Shown here one piece after another: positions 9,225 to 17,808 of a DNA stretch of 50,266 nucleotides. Each line of letters begins with the position of its first letter. The stretch's first letter is position 1. The translations under genes and the position numbers were made by a program. Source of the DNA: an uncultured Bacteroidales bacterium (lineage in GTDB: Bacteria; Bacteroidota; Bacteroidia; Bacteroidales; UBA932); the NCBI GenBank assembly GCA_946999645.1, contig CAMQDS010000013.1:1-50266 (forward strand). Direction: 5' to 3'. The notes under the pieces were generated by a model that saw only the letters and a list, made by a program, of their open reading frames with translations, had not been told where the DNA came from and did no database searches.

Positions 9225-9896
9225 CTAAAAACAAGAAGGTAAATTTATTACGTACTTTCCTTCAAAATAATTGTCATTATTCCAAGTGCTGATTTTCCAA
9301 ACAGAGATACTTCCTTTTGTCATTCTATACCTGCTCATGAGTTGAGCTATCTCTTCAGCAACATCTCCTCCTTTAAGGTATAATATAGATTTAGAAAATC
9401 TGCCTTTTACCCAAGGATAAAATTTGTCAAGGGAGGTGACGGCTCTTGATACTACATAATCAAAATTTGTAGTAAGACTTTCCGCCCTGGCATTCACGAC
9501 CTTTACATTCTTAAGTCCGAGTGCTTCTGTTACAGCGGCAGCCACAATTGTTTTCTTTCCTACGGAGTCGCATAAAGTGAAATCGGAATTAGGAAACATA
9601 ATGGCAAGTGGAATACCTGGAAATCCACCTCCAGTCCCTAAATCCAGAATCGAAGTGTTTCCAATACTCCATTGTTCAAAAACAGATGGCTTTTCACTCT
9701 TTAAATAGGCTGCAATGGCAAGAGAATGAAGGACATGGTGCAGATATAACATATCAATGTCTTTTCGTGAAATGACATTGATCTTGCTATTCCAATCCTT
9801 ATAGATATCTTCCATTTTTCTGAAAGATTCAATCTTGTCGTCTGACAACTCTGGAAATTTTTCTGAGATAATATCCTTGAATACCCTAAAATCCAT
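9225..9896 (-). CDS. rsmG: 16S rRNA (guanine-527-N7)-methyltransferase
   Basis: 223 residues; RsmG methylates N7 of G527 in 16S rRNA using S-adenosylmethionine. Visible marks are the N-terminal helix YKDWNSKINVISRKDIDMLY, the SAM-binding ILDLGTGGGFPGIPLA, the DFTLCDSVGKK strand and VVSRAVTSLDKF, all typical of the family at normal length. The start lies 5 bases after the upstream sigma-factor stop, so the two are co-transcribed with polA. Loss of RsmG is known to give low-level streptomycin resistance in other bacteria. Confidence 0.95.
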   Translation of the reverse strand: MDFRVFKDIISEKFPELSDDKIESFRKMEDIYKDWNSKINVISRKDIDMLYLHHVLHSLAIAAYLKSEKPSVFEQWSIGNTSILDLGTGGGFPGIPLAIMFPNSDFTLCDSVGKKTIVAAAVTEALGLKNVKVVNARAESLTTNFDYVVSRAVTSLDKFYPWVKGRFSKSILYLKGGDVAEEIAQLMSRYRMTKGSISVWKISTWNNDNYFEGKYVINLPSCF

Positions 9897-9901
9897 ATTA
9901 T

Positions 9902-10498
9902 TTATTCCTCCATATCAATAATACTCCGGGTAATCATTTCTTTAGCACGCCTTATACGCGTCTTAATGGAATTGATAGGAAGACCTGTTTTATGTGCAAT
10001 CTCTTTATATCCAATATTATCGATAAAACACATCTTTGCTATATCTCTATACAAATCAGGTAGCCCCTCTATACTGTTTACGAAATTTTCGTGGATTTGA
10101 TTTTCAATGATATTGTCAATAGGATTGTGACAATCATCTGGAACATCATTGGCAACATTATTACTCTGTTCCAAAGATGTTGTAGTAACATTCTTTCCTC
10201 TTGTCTTCGCCTTATCTTTATGGTCTAATGCGGTGTTTCTGGCTATAGTAATCATCCAAGTGGAAAACTTATTCTCAGGTTTATATGTATCAAGTTGTTT
10301 GAAAGCTTTTTCAAAACTTTCAATACATATATCTTCAATATCTTCACGCTCTGAAATATAGCGTGAAATATGTGCAAAAATGCCAGCGTGATATCTTGCG
10401 TACAATGTGAAATAGGCTGCTTGAGAGTCTTTACCAACAGCCATTTCCACCAATTGGGCATCCGTCAAATCAGTGAGCTTCGAGCCAGTTTTTCCCAT
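9902..10498 (-). CDS. RNA polymerase sigma-70 family factor, ECF type
   Basis: 198 residues from ATG 10498; a longer version would need a TTG at 10510. Region 2 shows YISEREDIEDICIESFEKAF and TYKPENKFSTWMITIARNTALDHK, which binds core polymerase and the -10 region. Region 4 shows a helix-turn-helix, GYKEIAHKTGLPINSIKTRIRRAKEM. The linker of about 45 residues is polar. No anti-sigma gene is adjacent. The gene starts inside the 3' end of polA (29-base overlap) and is followed after 5 bases by rsmG, so it is made with housekeeping genes and may respond to growth state. Targets are unknown. Confidence 0.88.
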   Translation of the reverse strand: MGKTGSKLTDLTDAQLVEMAVGKDSQAAYFTLYARYHAGIFAHISRYISEREDIEDICIESFEKAFKQLDTYKPENKFSTWMITIARNTALDHKDKAKTRGKNVTTTSLEQSNNVANDVPDDCHNPIDNIIENQIHENFVNSIEGLPDLYRDIAKMCFIDNIGYKEIAHKTGLPINSIKTRIRRAKEMITRSIIDMEE

Positions 10499-13112
10499 AA
10501 TTGCATTCAACAGTGAGTGGTATTCTTAGGCTTACCACATTTTCCATTTCATCTTTAATCAACTTGCACAACGCTTCAACTTCTGTGCCTATGGTATCGA
10601 ATAAAAGTTCGTCGTGAATTTGAAGTACCATTTTGCTTTTAAATCCTGCTTCAGTCATTTTTTTATCAACAGAAATCATTGCAAGTTTAATTATATCGGC
10701 TGCAGTTCCTTGTATAGGAGCATTAACAGCATTTCTCTCTGCCAAACTTCTTACAACTGCATTTTTGGAATTTATATCTGGCAGATAACGACGTCTTCCA
10801 AATATAGTTTCCACGTATCCCGTTGATTTTGCCTGTTCTATTGTTTCAGATATGAAAGATTTTATTGAAGGGAAGGCAGCAAAATAATCATCAATCAGTT
10901 TCTTTGCATCTTTACTCGGAATATGCAGCCTCTGCGACAGTCCAAAAGCAGAAATGCCATACATAATACCAAAATTTGCAGTTTTCGCAATTCTTCTTTG
11001 CTCAGCTGTTACATCATTGTAGTCTATTCCGAAAATTTTTGCGGCAGTTGCAGCATGTACATCAACTCCTTCATTAAAAGCCTGTATAAGGTGTTTATCT
11101 TTACATAGATGTGCCATTATTCTCAGTTCTATTTGAGAATAATCAGCCGATATGATGTATCCAGTATTGCTTCCTGGAATAAATGCCTTTCGGATTTCTT
11201 TTCCACGCTCGGAGCGGATAGGAATATTCTGCATATTAGGGTTGGAGGAACTCAATCTACCAGTGGCTGTAAGAGCTTGATTGAATGTAGTATGAATACG
11301 TCCTGTTTTAGAAGATATATAACTTGGAAATGGCTCTATATAGGTAGATAATAATTTTTTTACAGCCCTAAATTCCAATATTTCATTTATAACTGGATGT
11401 TTGTCAGAAATGGAAGACAGTGTCTCTTCATCTGTACTATAATTTCCCTTTGCATTTTTCTTGGCTTTATAATTCAGTTGCATTTTTTCAAAAAGGGCTA
11501 TACCAACTTGTTTTGGTGACGAAATATTTAGATCCGGTTCACCTGTCATTCCCCTGATGGTATTTTCCCTTGAAATCATTTCATCTCTAAGTTCACTGGC
11601 ATATGAGTTAAGTTGATGGGTATCAACCTTAACTCCATTTCTTTCCATTTTAGCCAAAACACGGATAAGAGGCTCTTCTATCTCATTATACAGGGACGAA
11701 ACAGAAGCGGAATTTAAATCTTCCTCAATCTTTGAACAAAGCATGTATACGATGCCTACAGTCCTTTTATTATTTGTATGCTGATTTTTATGGTAATTTG
11801 TATCAAAGATTGACATTTGCTGGTTGTCTTCCTCTTCGCAGTAAAGTTCCATGTCAAGATAAGACTTTGCCAATGCTTCTGGCTTGTGACTTATCTCTGG
11901 GTTAATGAGATAGTGCATAAGTTCGAGATCCATTAGTTTGCCATTCAGTGCAATCCCAGATTCGCTAAGTTGATTTAATTGTAACTTAAGATTAATGCCG
12001 CACTTTGCAATATCTGCATCCTCTAAAATAGATTTGGCTTCTTTAGGTTCTGCTACTGATACATAACACTTGTCATCAAGTTCTGCTCCGAAAGTTATAT
12101 CGGCTATGTCTGAAAAAATATCTTCATCAAAAGAACCTGTAACAATGCTGCATTTTTTTGTTTTTAAAGCGATATTAATAAAGCGTTCAAATGGCACTTC
12201 ATTAATTTCGGGACTGTTGCTGAGATTAGAATTTACACTCTTTTCGATTTCTATGTATTTTTTTAGTGAATTAAATTCATAGTTCTCAAAAATAGTTTCT
12301 ATATCAGGAGAATATGAAGTATTGAGCCTCATTTCATCTTTGCTGATATTTATTGGTACGTTTATATCTATGGTTACGAGTTCATGACTTAGTTCTATAT
12401 AATTACTTGCATCTTCAAACATTTCTTTTTGTTTTTCTGTCAACTCATTTAGATGCGTGTAAATATTTTTTACGGTTTTGTATTTATTTATAAGTTTTTG
12501 TGCGTTTTTTTCTCCGATGCCTTTTACTCCTGGAACATTGTCAGCGTTATCACCGCAAAGTGTAAGTATTTCAATTACTTGTAATGGTGAATCTATTCCA
12601 TATTTTTCACATATGGCACTCTCATCTAAGATTTCATCATTTTCTTTAGCCTTTCCTGGTTTAAATTGCACAATATTTTTATCAACAAGTTGTCCGTAAT
12701 CCTTGTCAGGGGTTACCATATATACAACCATTTCTTCACTCTGAAATCTCTTTGCAACCGTTCCAATAACATCATCAGCTTCATATCCTGCAACCATAAG
12801 TGTTTGAATATTAAGAGCATGACAAATCTCGGTAAGTGGATTTAAAGCTTCAATTACTAACTGAGGAGTTTCACTTCTATTTGCCTTATAATCAGCATAT
12901 AACTTATTTCGGAATGTTCCTCCTGGAGGATCAAATGCTACTGCAATATGTGTAGGTTGTTCTTTATTTATAAGTTCAAGAAGATATTTAGTAAAACCGA
13001 AAAGAATGGACATATCATAGCCTTTTGAGTTAATCATAGGTCTCTTTAAAAAGGCATAATACATCTTAAATATAAGAGCATGTCCATCAATAAGAAAAAG
13101 TTTATCTTTCAT
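10470..13112 (-). CDS. polA: DNA polymerase I, with degenerate proofreading domain
   Basis: 880 residues from ATG 13112; a TTG nine bases earlier is less likely. The N-terminal 5'-nuclease domain is intact (LFLIDGHALIFK, GYEADDVIGT, CGDNADNVPGVKGIGEKNA). The polymerase domain is intact: motif A DYSQIELR near 657, motif B RRIAKTANFGIMYG, motif C HDELLFD near 834. The middle 3'-5' exonuclease region keeps its fold but not its metal ligands: where proofreading PolA has DTE, this has a VTG in CSIVTGSFDED, and the NxxxD motif reads NLKLQ. So it should fill gaps and remove primers but not proofread. It starts 13 bases after the permease gene and overlaps the sigma gene. Confidence 0.96.
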   Translation of the reverse strand: MKDKLFLIDGHALIFKMYYAFLKRPMINSKGYDMSILFGFTKYLLELINKEQPTHIAVAFDPPGGTFRNKLYADYKANRSETPQLVIEALNPLTEICHALNIQTLMVAGYEADDVIGTVAKRFQSEEMVVYMVTPDKDYGQLVDKNIVQFKPGKAKENDEILDESAICEKYGIDSPLQVIEILTLCGDNADNVPGVKGIGEKNAQKLINKYKTVKNIYTHLNELTEKQKEMFEDASNYIELSHELVTIDINVPINISKDEMRLNTSYSPDIETIFENYEFNSLKKYIEIEKSVNSNLSNSPEINEVPFERFINIALKTKKCSIVTGSFDEDIFSDIADITFGAELDDKCYVSVAEPKEAKSILEDADIAKCGINLKLQLNQLSESGIALNGKLMDLELMHYLINPEISHKPEALAKSYLDMELYCEEEDNQQMSIFDTNYHKNQHTNNKRTVGIVYMLCSKIEEDLNSASVSSLYNEIEEPLIRVLAKMERNGVKVDTHQLNSYASELRDEMISRENTIRGMTGEPDLNISSPKQVGIALFEKMQLNYKAKKNAKGNYSTDEETLSSISDKHPVINEILEFRAVKKLLSTYIEPFPSYISSKTGRIHTTFNQALTATGRLSSSNPNMQNIPIRSERGKEIRKAFIPGSNTGYIISADYSQIELRIMAHLCKDKHLIQAFNEGVDVHAATAAKIFGIDYNDVTAEQRRIAKTANFGIMYGISAFGLSQRLHIPSKDAKKLIDDYFAAFPSIKSFISETIEQAKSTGYVETIFGRRRYLPDINSKNAVVRSLAERNAVNAPIQGTAADIIKLAMISVDKKMTEAGFKSKMVLQIHDELLFDTIGTEVEALCKLIKDEMENVVSLRIPLTVECNYGKNWLEAH

Positions 13113-13125
13113 AATATTCAAATAT

Positions 13126-14349
13126 CTATGCTTGTCCTGACTTATGCAAACGACCTATTGTAGGCAGAAGAGCTATTATATATCCGACTCCTGCAACTGA
13201 TATGGCGGTAATGGCTATGTCTGCGAATTTAGGTATTACTGGATATGCAGAAACCATAAAGTTACCCGGCATTTTAATAAATCCGAAATATTGTTGAGCA
13301 TAAACAAAAGCCAAACCGCAAACAATTCCAATGAGCATGCCAAGTAAAGAAATCATCCATCCTTCCAATACAAATATACGTCTTATAAGAGAAGATTCGG
13401 CTCCCATACTCCTCAATGTATTAATATCTTCATCCTTCTCAATCATAAGCATAGAAAGACTACCGAATATATTAAATGCTATGATTACAATAATAAATAC
13501 AAGAATGAGCCATACAACAATTTTCTCATATTTCATCATTTTATAGAGTGACTCATTTTGTCTGAATCTGTCTTTTACGCTAAAATCGGGGCCTAATATT
13601 TTTGAAATTTCATTAATGGTATTTCTCAACTCTCTATTACTTGAATTAGGTCTTAACCTTATTTCTATTTCTGACACCTCTTTGTTATATCCGAGAAGTT
13701 CCCTTAGTTTTTCTATTGGAACAATTAATAGCCCCTCATCTATATCAGTATTAACCGAAAAAATACCGGAAGGATAGGTAGTGATACTTTCTATTGACTC
13801 TATGGGTGAAGAAACGGAAAAGGACTTTTTCTTAGAAGGAAAACTAAGTATGACTGGAGAAAGAAATCGTGGATTAATTCCTAACTTAAATGCCAGTCCT
13901 GCACCGACTACGGATAAAGGTATCTGACCTTTATGCAGGGAAAATTTCCCATCTACAATATGTTTGCTTATTGGTGATTCTTCTTCATAAACAAAATCCA
14001 CCCCTTTTGCTTTGGCTACGCCCGTATGATTTTCATAGGAAATATATACATTTTCTTGCAGTATACTACACATGTTGTATACCGCTTCCATGTTATAGAT
14101 TTTTTCAAATGCCTTATCATCAGGGATGAAGACTTTACCCTTTACTTTTTTGATAAGTATATCTGGCTCTATTTCACTCAATGACTTTCTGACAATGTTA
14201 TCAAAGCCGTTGTAGATAGATAGGATTATAATAAGTGCAGCCGTCCCGATAGCCATGCCTATGGCACTTATCGCAGATATCAGATTAATTACATTATGTG
14301 ATTTTTTTGCGAAAAGATACCTTAGGGCTATGAAAAGCGGTAAATGCAA
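13126..14349 (-). CDS. FtsX/LolC-E-type ABC transporter permease
   Basis: 407 residues. The N-terminus (PLFIALRYLFAKKSHNVINLISAISAIG) and one membrane segment, a periplasmic domain of about 210 residues, and three C-terminal membrane segments match the MacB/LolE permease layout. The family moves lipoproteins or other substrates from the inner membrane; a lipoprotein-release role is likely. The only start that fits the conserved N-terminus is TTG at 14349, placed 4 bases after the rbfA stop. No ATPase gene is next to it. A second, related permease lies at 45106-46266, so the two may form a LolC/LolE-like pair encoded apart. Confidence 0.85.
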   Translation of the reverse strand: MHLPLFIALRYLFAKKSHNVINLISAISAIGMAIGTAALIIILSIYNGFDNIVRKSLSEIEPDILIKKVKGKVFIPDDKAFEKIYNMEAVYNMCSILQENVYISYENHTGVAKAKGVDFVYEEESPISKHIVDGKFSLHKGQIPLSVVGAGLAFKLGINPRFLSPVILSFPSKKKSFSVSSPIESIESITTYPSGIFSVNTDIDEGLLIVPIEKLRELLGYNKEVSEIEIRLRPNSSNRELRNTINEISKILGPDFSVKDRFRQNESLYKMMKYEKIVVWLILVFIIVIIAFNIFGSLSMLMIEKDEDINTLRSMGAESSLIRRIFVLEGWMISLLGMLIGIVCGLAFVYAQQYFGFIKMPGNFMVSAYPVIPKFADIAITAISVAGVGYIIALLPTIGRLHKSGQA

Positions 14350-14353
14350 GGAA

Positions 14354-14701
14354 CTATTTTTTCAGAAGTTCATCAATATGCTCGGCATAGTCGAGGGAAG
14401 TGTCAAGGAAAAATGTGATTTCAGGTACAATCCTTAACTGTTTTCCTATACACCTCCCGAGTTCTCCTCTCAAAGCTCTGCTATTCTCTTCAAGTTGTTC
14501 CATTACACATTCAGCCTTTGATGAAGGAAATACGCTTATGTAAATCTTGGCAATGCTTAAATCTGGACTTATTCTAACTTCGCTCACTGTCACCATCGCA
14601 CCTCCGAAAGCCGCCATTCCCTTACTGCGTATTATCTCCGCCATATCTTTCTGAATCTCTCGTGAGACTTTCAGCTGTCTTGTACCTTGCGTATTTTCCA
14701 T
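14354..14701 (-). CDS. rbfA: 30S ribosome-binding factor A
   Basis: 115 residues, the usual RbfA length. The KH-like fold is seen in RQLKVSREIQKDMAEIIRS, TVSEVRISPDLSIAKIYISV and the closing LRGELGRCIGKQLRIVPEITF with FFLDTSLDYAEHIDELL. RbfA helps mature the 5' end of 16S rRNA in 30S subunits and matters in the cold. It starts 1 base after tyrS and is followed 4 bases later by the permease, so it is within one operon. Confidence 0.95.
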   Translation of the reverse strand: MENTQGTRQLKVSREIQKDMAEIIRSKGMAAFGGAMVTVSEVRISPDLSIAKIYISVFPSSKAECVMEQLEENSRALRGELGRCIGKQLRIVPEITFFLDTSLDYAEHIDELLKK

Positions 14702-14702
14702 A

Positions 14703-15995
14703 CTATTTTATAATGTTAATTATATAATAATTCTTTTTACCTCTTTGAACCAATATGTATTTCCCATCTATGATATTATTTTCAGAAATCACATAGGAAA
14801 TATCACTTATCTTGTCCTTGTTTATGCTTACGCCATTCCCTTGAACTAATTTACGAGCTTCTCCTTTTGATGGAAATATAGACGTCGTAACAGCAAGAAA
14901 ATCAACAATATTGCATGGAAGTGACTCTGCTGGAACATCGAACGTAGGTACTCCTGAGAAAACAGCGAGGAATGTTTTTTCATCCAATTTCCTTAACTCT
15001 TCAGATGTTGAATTTCCAAAAAGCATAGCGGAGGCAGCAACTGCATTGTCGTATTCTTTTTCTCCGTGAACCATTATGGTTATTTCCTTTGCAAGAAGTT
15101 TTTGCAACAGTCTTTGTCCAGCATCTTTTTTATGTTCCTCTGAGGCTGATTCTATTTCTTCTCTGGATAGTGTAGTAAATATCCTTATGTATCTTTCTGC
15201 ATCCTCATCAGATACATTAAGCCAAAATTGATAGAACTCATAAGGGGAAGTCTTTTCTGCATCCAACCAAATATTTCCGTTCTCTGTTTTGCCAAACTTT
15301 CTTCCATCGGCTTTTCTTATAAGTGGGCAGGTCAAGGCAAAGGCTTCTTTACCGAGCATTCTTCTGATAAGTTCTGTACCTGTTGTAATATTTCCCCATT
15401 GATCACTGCCACCCATTTGTAGAAGGCATCCTTTATTTTGATATAGCCATAGAAAATCATAGGCTTGAAGTAATTGATAACTAAATTCAGTAAATGACAT
15501 ACCTTCAGAAGAATCTCTGGAAAGTCTCATCTTTACAGAATCCTTTGCCATCATATAGTTCACTGTAATATGTTTCCCTATATCTCTAATGAAATTTAGA
15601 AAAGAATAGTTCTTCATCCAGTCATAATTATTTACTAATTCAGCCTTATTCGGAATATCTGAATCGAAATCAAGAAATCTTGATAGCTGGGCTTTAATAC
15701 AGGCTACATTATGGTTAAGTGTTTCTTCATCGAGCAGATTACGTTCTGCTGATTTCATTGAAGGGTCTCCAATCATTCCTGTTGCTCCTCCTACAAGGGC
15801 AAAAGGTTTGTGTCCGCAATCCTGGAAATGTTTGAGAATCATTATACTTACCAAATGACCTATATGGAGTGAGTCAGCAGTCGGATCTATGCCTACATAT
15901 GCTGCTGCAGGACCTTCTAAAAGTTTCTCTTCAGTACCGGGCATAATGTCTTGTATCATGCCTCTCCATTTAAGTTCTTCAATGAAATTTTTCAT
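14703..15995 (-). CDS. tyrS: Tyrosine-tRNA ligase
   Basis: 430 residues. The class I signature is AYVGIDPTADSLHIGHLVS near residue 40 and the KMSKS-like loop is GRKFGKTENGNIWLD near 230. The tyrosine pocket motif GGSDQWGNITTGTELI is present, and a C-terminal S4 RNA-binding domain covers about 360-430 (SKGEARKLVQGNGVSINKDK). It charges tRNA-Tyr. It is the first gene of the run tyrS-rbfA-permease-polA-sigma-rsmG and has a near-consensus promoter 34 bases upstream. Confidence 0.97.
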   Translation of the reverse strand: MKNFIEELKWRGMIQDIMPGTEEKLLEGPAAAYVGIDPTADSLHIGHLVSIMILKHFQDCGHKPFALVGGATGMIGDPSMKSAERNLLDEETLNHNVACIKAQLSRFLDFDSDIPNKAELVNNYDWMKNYSFLNFIRDIGKHITVNYMMAKDSVKMRLSRDSSEGMSFTEFSYQLLQAYDFLWLYQNKGCLLQMGGSDQWGNITTGTELIRRMLGKEAFALTCPLIRKADGRKFGKTENGNIWLDAEKTSPYEFYQFWLNVSDEDAERYIRIFTTLSREEIESASEEHKKDAGQRLLQKLLAKEITIMVHGEKEYDNAVAASAMLFGNSTSEELRKLDEKTFLAVFSGVPTFDVPAESLPCNIVDFLAVTTSIFPSKGEARKLVQGNGVSINKDKISDISYVISENNIIDGKYILVQRGKKNYYIINIIK

Positions 15996-16028
15996 CGGTT
16001 TAACTATTTATAAATTTTTACATTTATA

Positions 16029-16059
16029 CAAAGTTAGGTAATTTATAAGTGCAAGCAAA
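16029..16059 (-). promoter_or_regulatory. tyrS operon promoter
   Basis: Minus strand TTTG (16056-16059), 19 bases, TAACTTTG (16029-16036): the full Bacteroidota promoter with the same spacing as the rpmH promoter. Transcription should start near 16022, about 27 bases before tyrS. Confidence 0.8.
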
Positions 16060-16089
16060 TCTTATAGGGCTAAAATCAAAACAATTAGT

Positions 16090-16097
16090 TAAATTTG
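16090..16097 (+). promoter_or_regulatory. nagB-tpiA promoter -7 element
   Basis: TAAATTTG matches TAnnTTTG and lies 62 bases before the nagB start. No TTTG is found at the usual spacing upstream, so the promoter may need an activator. It stands back to back with the tyrS promoter. Confidence 0.55.
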
Positions 16098-16159
16098 CAA
16101 GTACAGTTGCATTTCGTTGCGGCAGATATTGTGAAAATGAAATTTAAAATAAAGATATT

Positions 16160-16951
16160 ATGAAAGTTATTATTAAAGACACTCCTAAGGAGGGATCATT
16201 GTGGGCTGCACATTATATAGCAAAGAAAATAAATGAAAAGGCAGCGATTACAGATAAGCCTTTTGTTATAGGTCTTTGTACAGGCTCCACACCTCTGCAA
16301 ACTTATGCAGAACTTGTGCGTATGAACAAGGCAGGAGAGGTATCTTTCAAGAATGTCATATCTTTCAATATGGATGAGTATGTAGGACTTCCAGTTGAAC
16401 ATCCAGAAAGTTATCATTCTTTTATGCATAAAAATTTCTTTGACTATACAGACCAGAAGCCTGAAAATATTCATATCCTTAATGGAAATGCACCTGATTT
16501 GGAAAAAGAGTGCGAGGATTTTGAAAATGAAATTGTAAAAGCAGGAGGTTTCGACTTATTCTTCGGTGGAGTAGGAGAGGATGGTCATATCGCTTTTAAT
16601 GAACCATTTTCATCATTCAGTTCACGTACGAGAGTAGTTACCCTTACTTATGATACAAGAGTTGTCAACTCAAGGTTCTTTGATAATGATGTTAATAAGG
16701 TGCCTAAGCAGGCTTTATCTGTAGGAGTTGCCACGGTAACTGGGGCTAAGGAAGTATTGATTGAAGGTTTTGGTCCTAAAAAGGCGAGAGCAATTCAAGC
16801 TGCAATAGAAGGTCCAATGAGTCACTATGTTACCCTTTCAGCACTCCAAGAACATCAGTCATCTATCATTGTACTTGATGAAGCATCAGCAGGAGAACTT
16901 AAATTGAACTCATACAAATACTTTAAGGCATTGGAAGAGGCTGAGAAATAG
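16160..16951 (+). CDS. nagB: Glucosamine-6-phosphate deaminase
   Basis: 263 residues, the normal short NagB length. It converts glucosamine-6-phosphate to fructose-6-phosphate and ammonia. Motifs: LCTGSTPLQTYAELV (phosphate loop), SFNMDEYVGLPVEHPESYHS (catalytic Asp region) and FGGVGEDGHIAFNEP with the Asp-x-His and Glu used in ring opening. It starts from its own promoter and is followed 33 bases later by tpiA. The nearby GH92/GH130 genes would release GlcNAc from N-glycans, and NagB would complete its catabolism, although no nagA is seen here. Confidence 0.96.
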   Translation: MKVIIKDTPKEGSLWAAHYIAKKINEKAAITDKPFVIGLCTGSTPLQTYAELVRMNKAGEVSFKNVISFNMDEYVGLPVEHPESYHSFMHKNFFDYTDQKPENIHILNGNAPDLEKECEDFENEIVKAGGFDLFFGGVGEDGHIAFNEPFSSFSSRTRVVTLTYDTRVVNSRFFDNDVNKVPKQALSVGVATVTGAKEVLIEGFGPKKARAIQAAIEGPMSHYVTLSALQEHQSSIIVLDEASAGELKLNSYKYFKALEEAEK

Positions 16952-16984
16952 ATATTTAACGTTATTAAATAAAATAATAAAGAT

Positions 16985-17740
16985 ATGAGAAAGAAAATCG
17001 TAGCAGGCAACTGGAAGATGAATACTACAGTTCCTGAAGGCGTTGAACTTGCTAAAGCAGTAGTTGCAAAATCTGCAGAAGTACCAGCAGGTGTAGGTCT
17101 TATCGTTGCTCCTCCATTTACTCATCTATCTTCTGTAGCAGAAGTGCTTAAAGGAAGTAAAGTAGGTTTGTCAGCACAGAATTGCGCAGACAAGGAAAAA
17201 GGTGCATTTACAGGTGAAGTTTCAGTAGATATGCTGAAATCTGTAGGATGTGGCTATACAATTTTAGGCCATTCTGAAAGAAGGCAGTATTATGGGGAAA
17301 CAGATGCAAAACTTGTTGAGAAAGTAAAACTTGCTCTTGCAGGAGGTCTTGATATAATTCTTTGCGTAGGAGAAAATCTTGAGCAGAGAGAGGCTGGAAA
17401 ACATTTTGATATTGTTGCAGACCAGATAAAGAATGTTCTTTACAATTTCACGGCTGCTGATATGGCAAAAATTATAGTAGCATATGAACCAGTATGGGCT
17501 ATAGGAACAGGCAAGACAGCTACTTCAGCTCAGGCAGAAGAAATTCACGCACATATACGTAAGGTTCTCGCTGATAAATTCGGTGCAGAAGTTGCCGAAA
17601 ATGTTACAATACTTTATGGCGGTAGTTGCAAGCCTTCAAATGCAAAAGAACTTTTTGCATGCCCTGATATTGACGGAGGTCTTATTGGCGGTGCTGCTCT
17701 TAAAGCAGACGACTTTATTCAAATTGCATTATCATTCTAA
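16985..17740 (+). CDS. tpiA: Triose-phosphate isomerase
   Basis: 251 residues. All family marks are present: GNWKMNTT at the N-terminus, LGHSERRQYYGE with the catalytic His, VAYEPVWAIGTGKTAT with the catalytic Glu and flexible loop 6, and LYGGSCKPSNAKELF for phosphate binding. It interconverts dihydroxyacetone phosphate and glyceraldehyde-3-phosphate in glycolysis. It is the second gene of a unit with nagB and ends at a strong terminator. Confidence 0.97.
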   Translation: MRKKIVAGNWKMNTTVPEGVELAKAVVAKSAEVPAGVGLIVAPPFTHLSSVAEVLKGSKVGLSAQNCADKEKGAFTGEVSVDMLKSVGCGYTILGHSERRQYYGETDAKLVEKVKLALAGGLDIILCVGENLEQREAGKHFDIVADQIKNVLYNFTAADMAKIIVAYEPVWAIGTGKTATSAQAEEIHAHIRKVLADKFGAEVAENVTILYGGSCKPSNAKELFACPDIDGGLIGGAALKADDFIQIALSF

Positions 17741-17759
17741 TTAGAATACAACAATATAA

Positions 17760-17795
17760 AAAGAGAGCCGATCATATTTTGATACGGCTCTTTTT
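17760..17795. terminator. Bidirectional terminator between tpiA and the GH92 gene
   Basis: AAAGAGAGCCG (17760-17770) pairs with CGGCTCTTTTT (17785-17795), one G-T pair included. A four-pair inner stem (ATCA/TGAT) sits above one unpaired A. The A-run and T-run on either side suit termination in both directions. Confidence 0.85.
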
Positions 17796-17808
17796 CTTGT
17801 TATAAACT

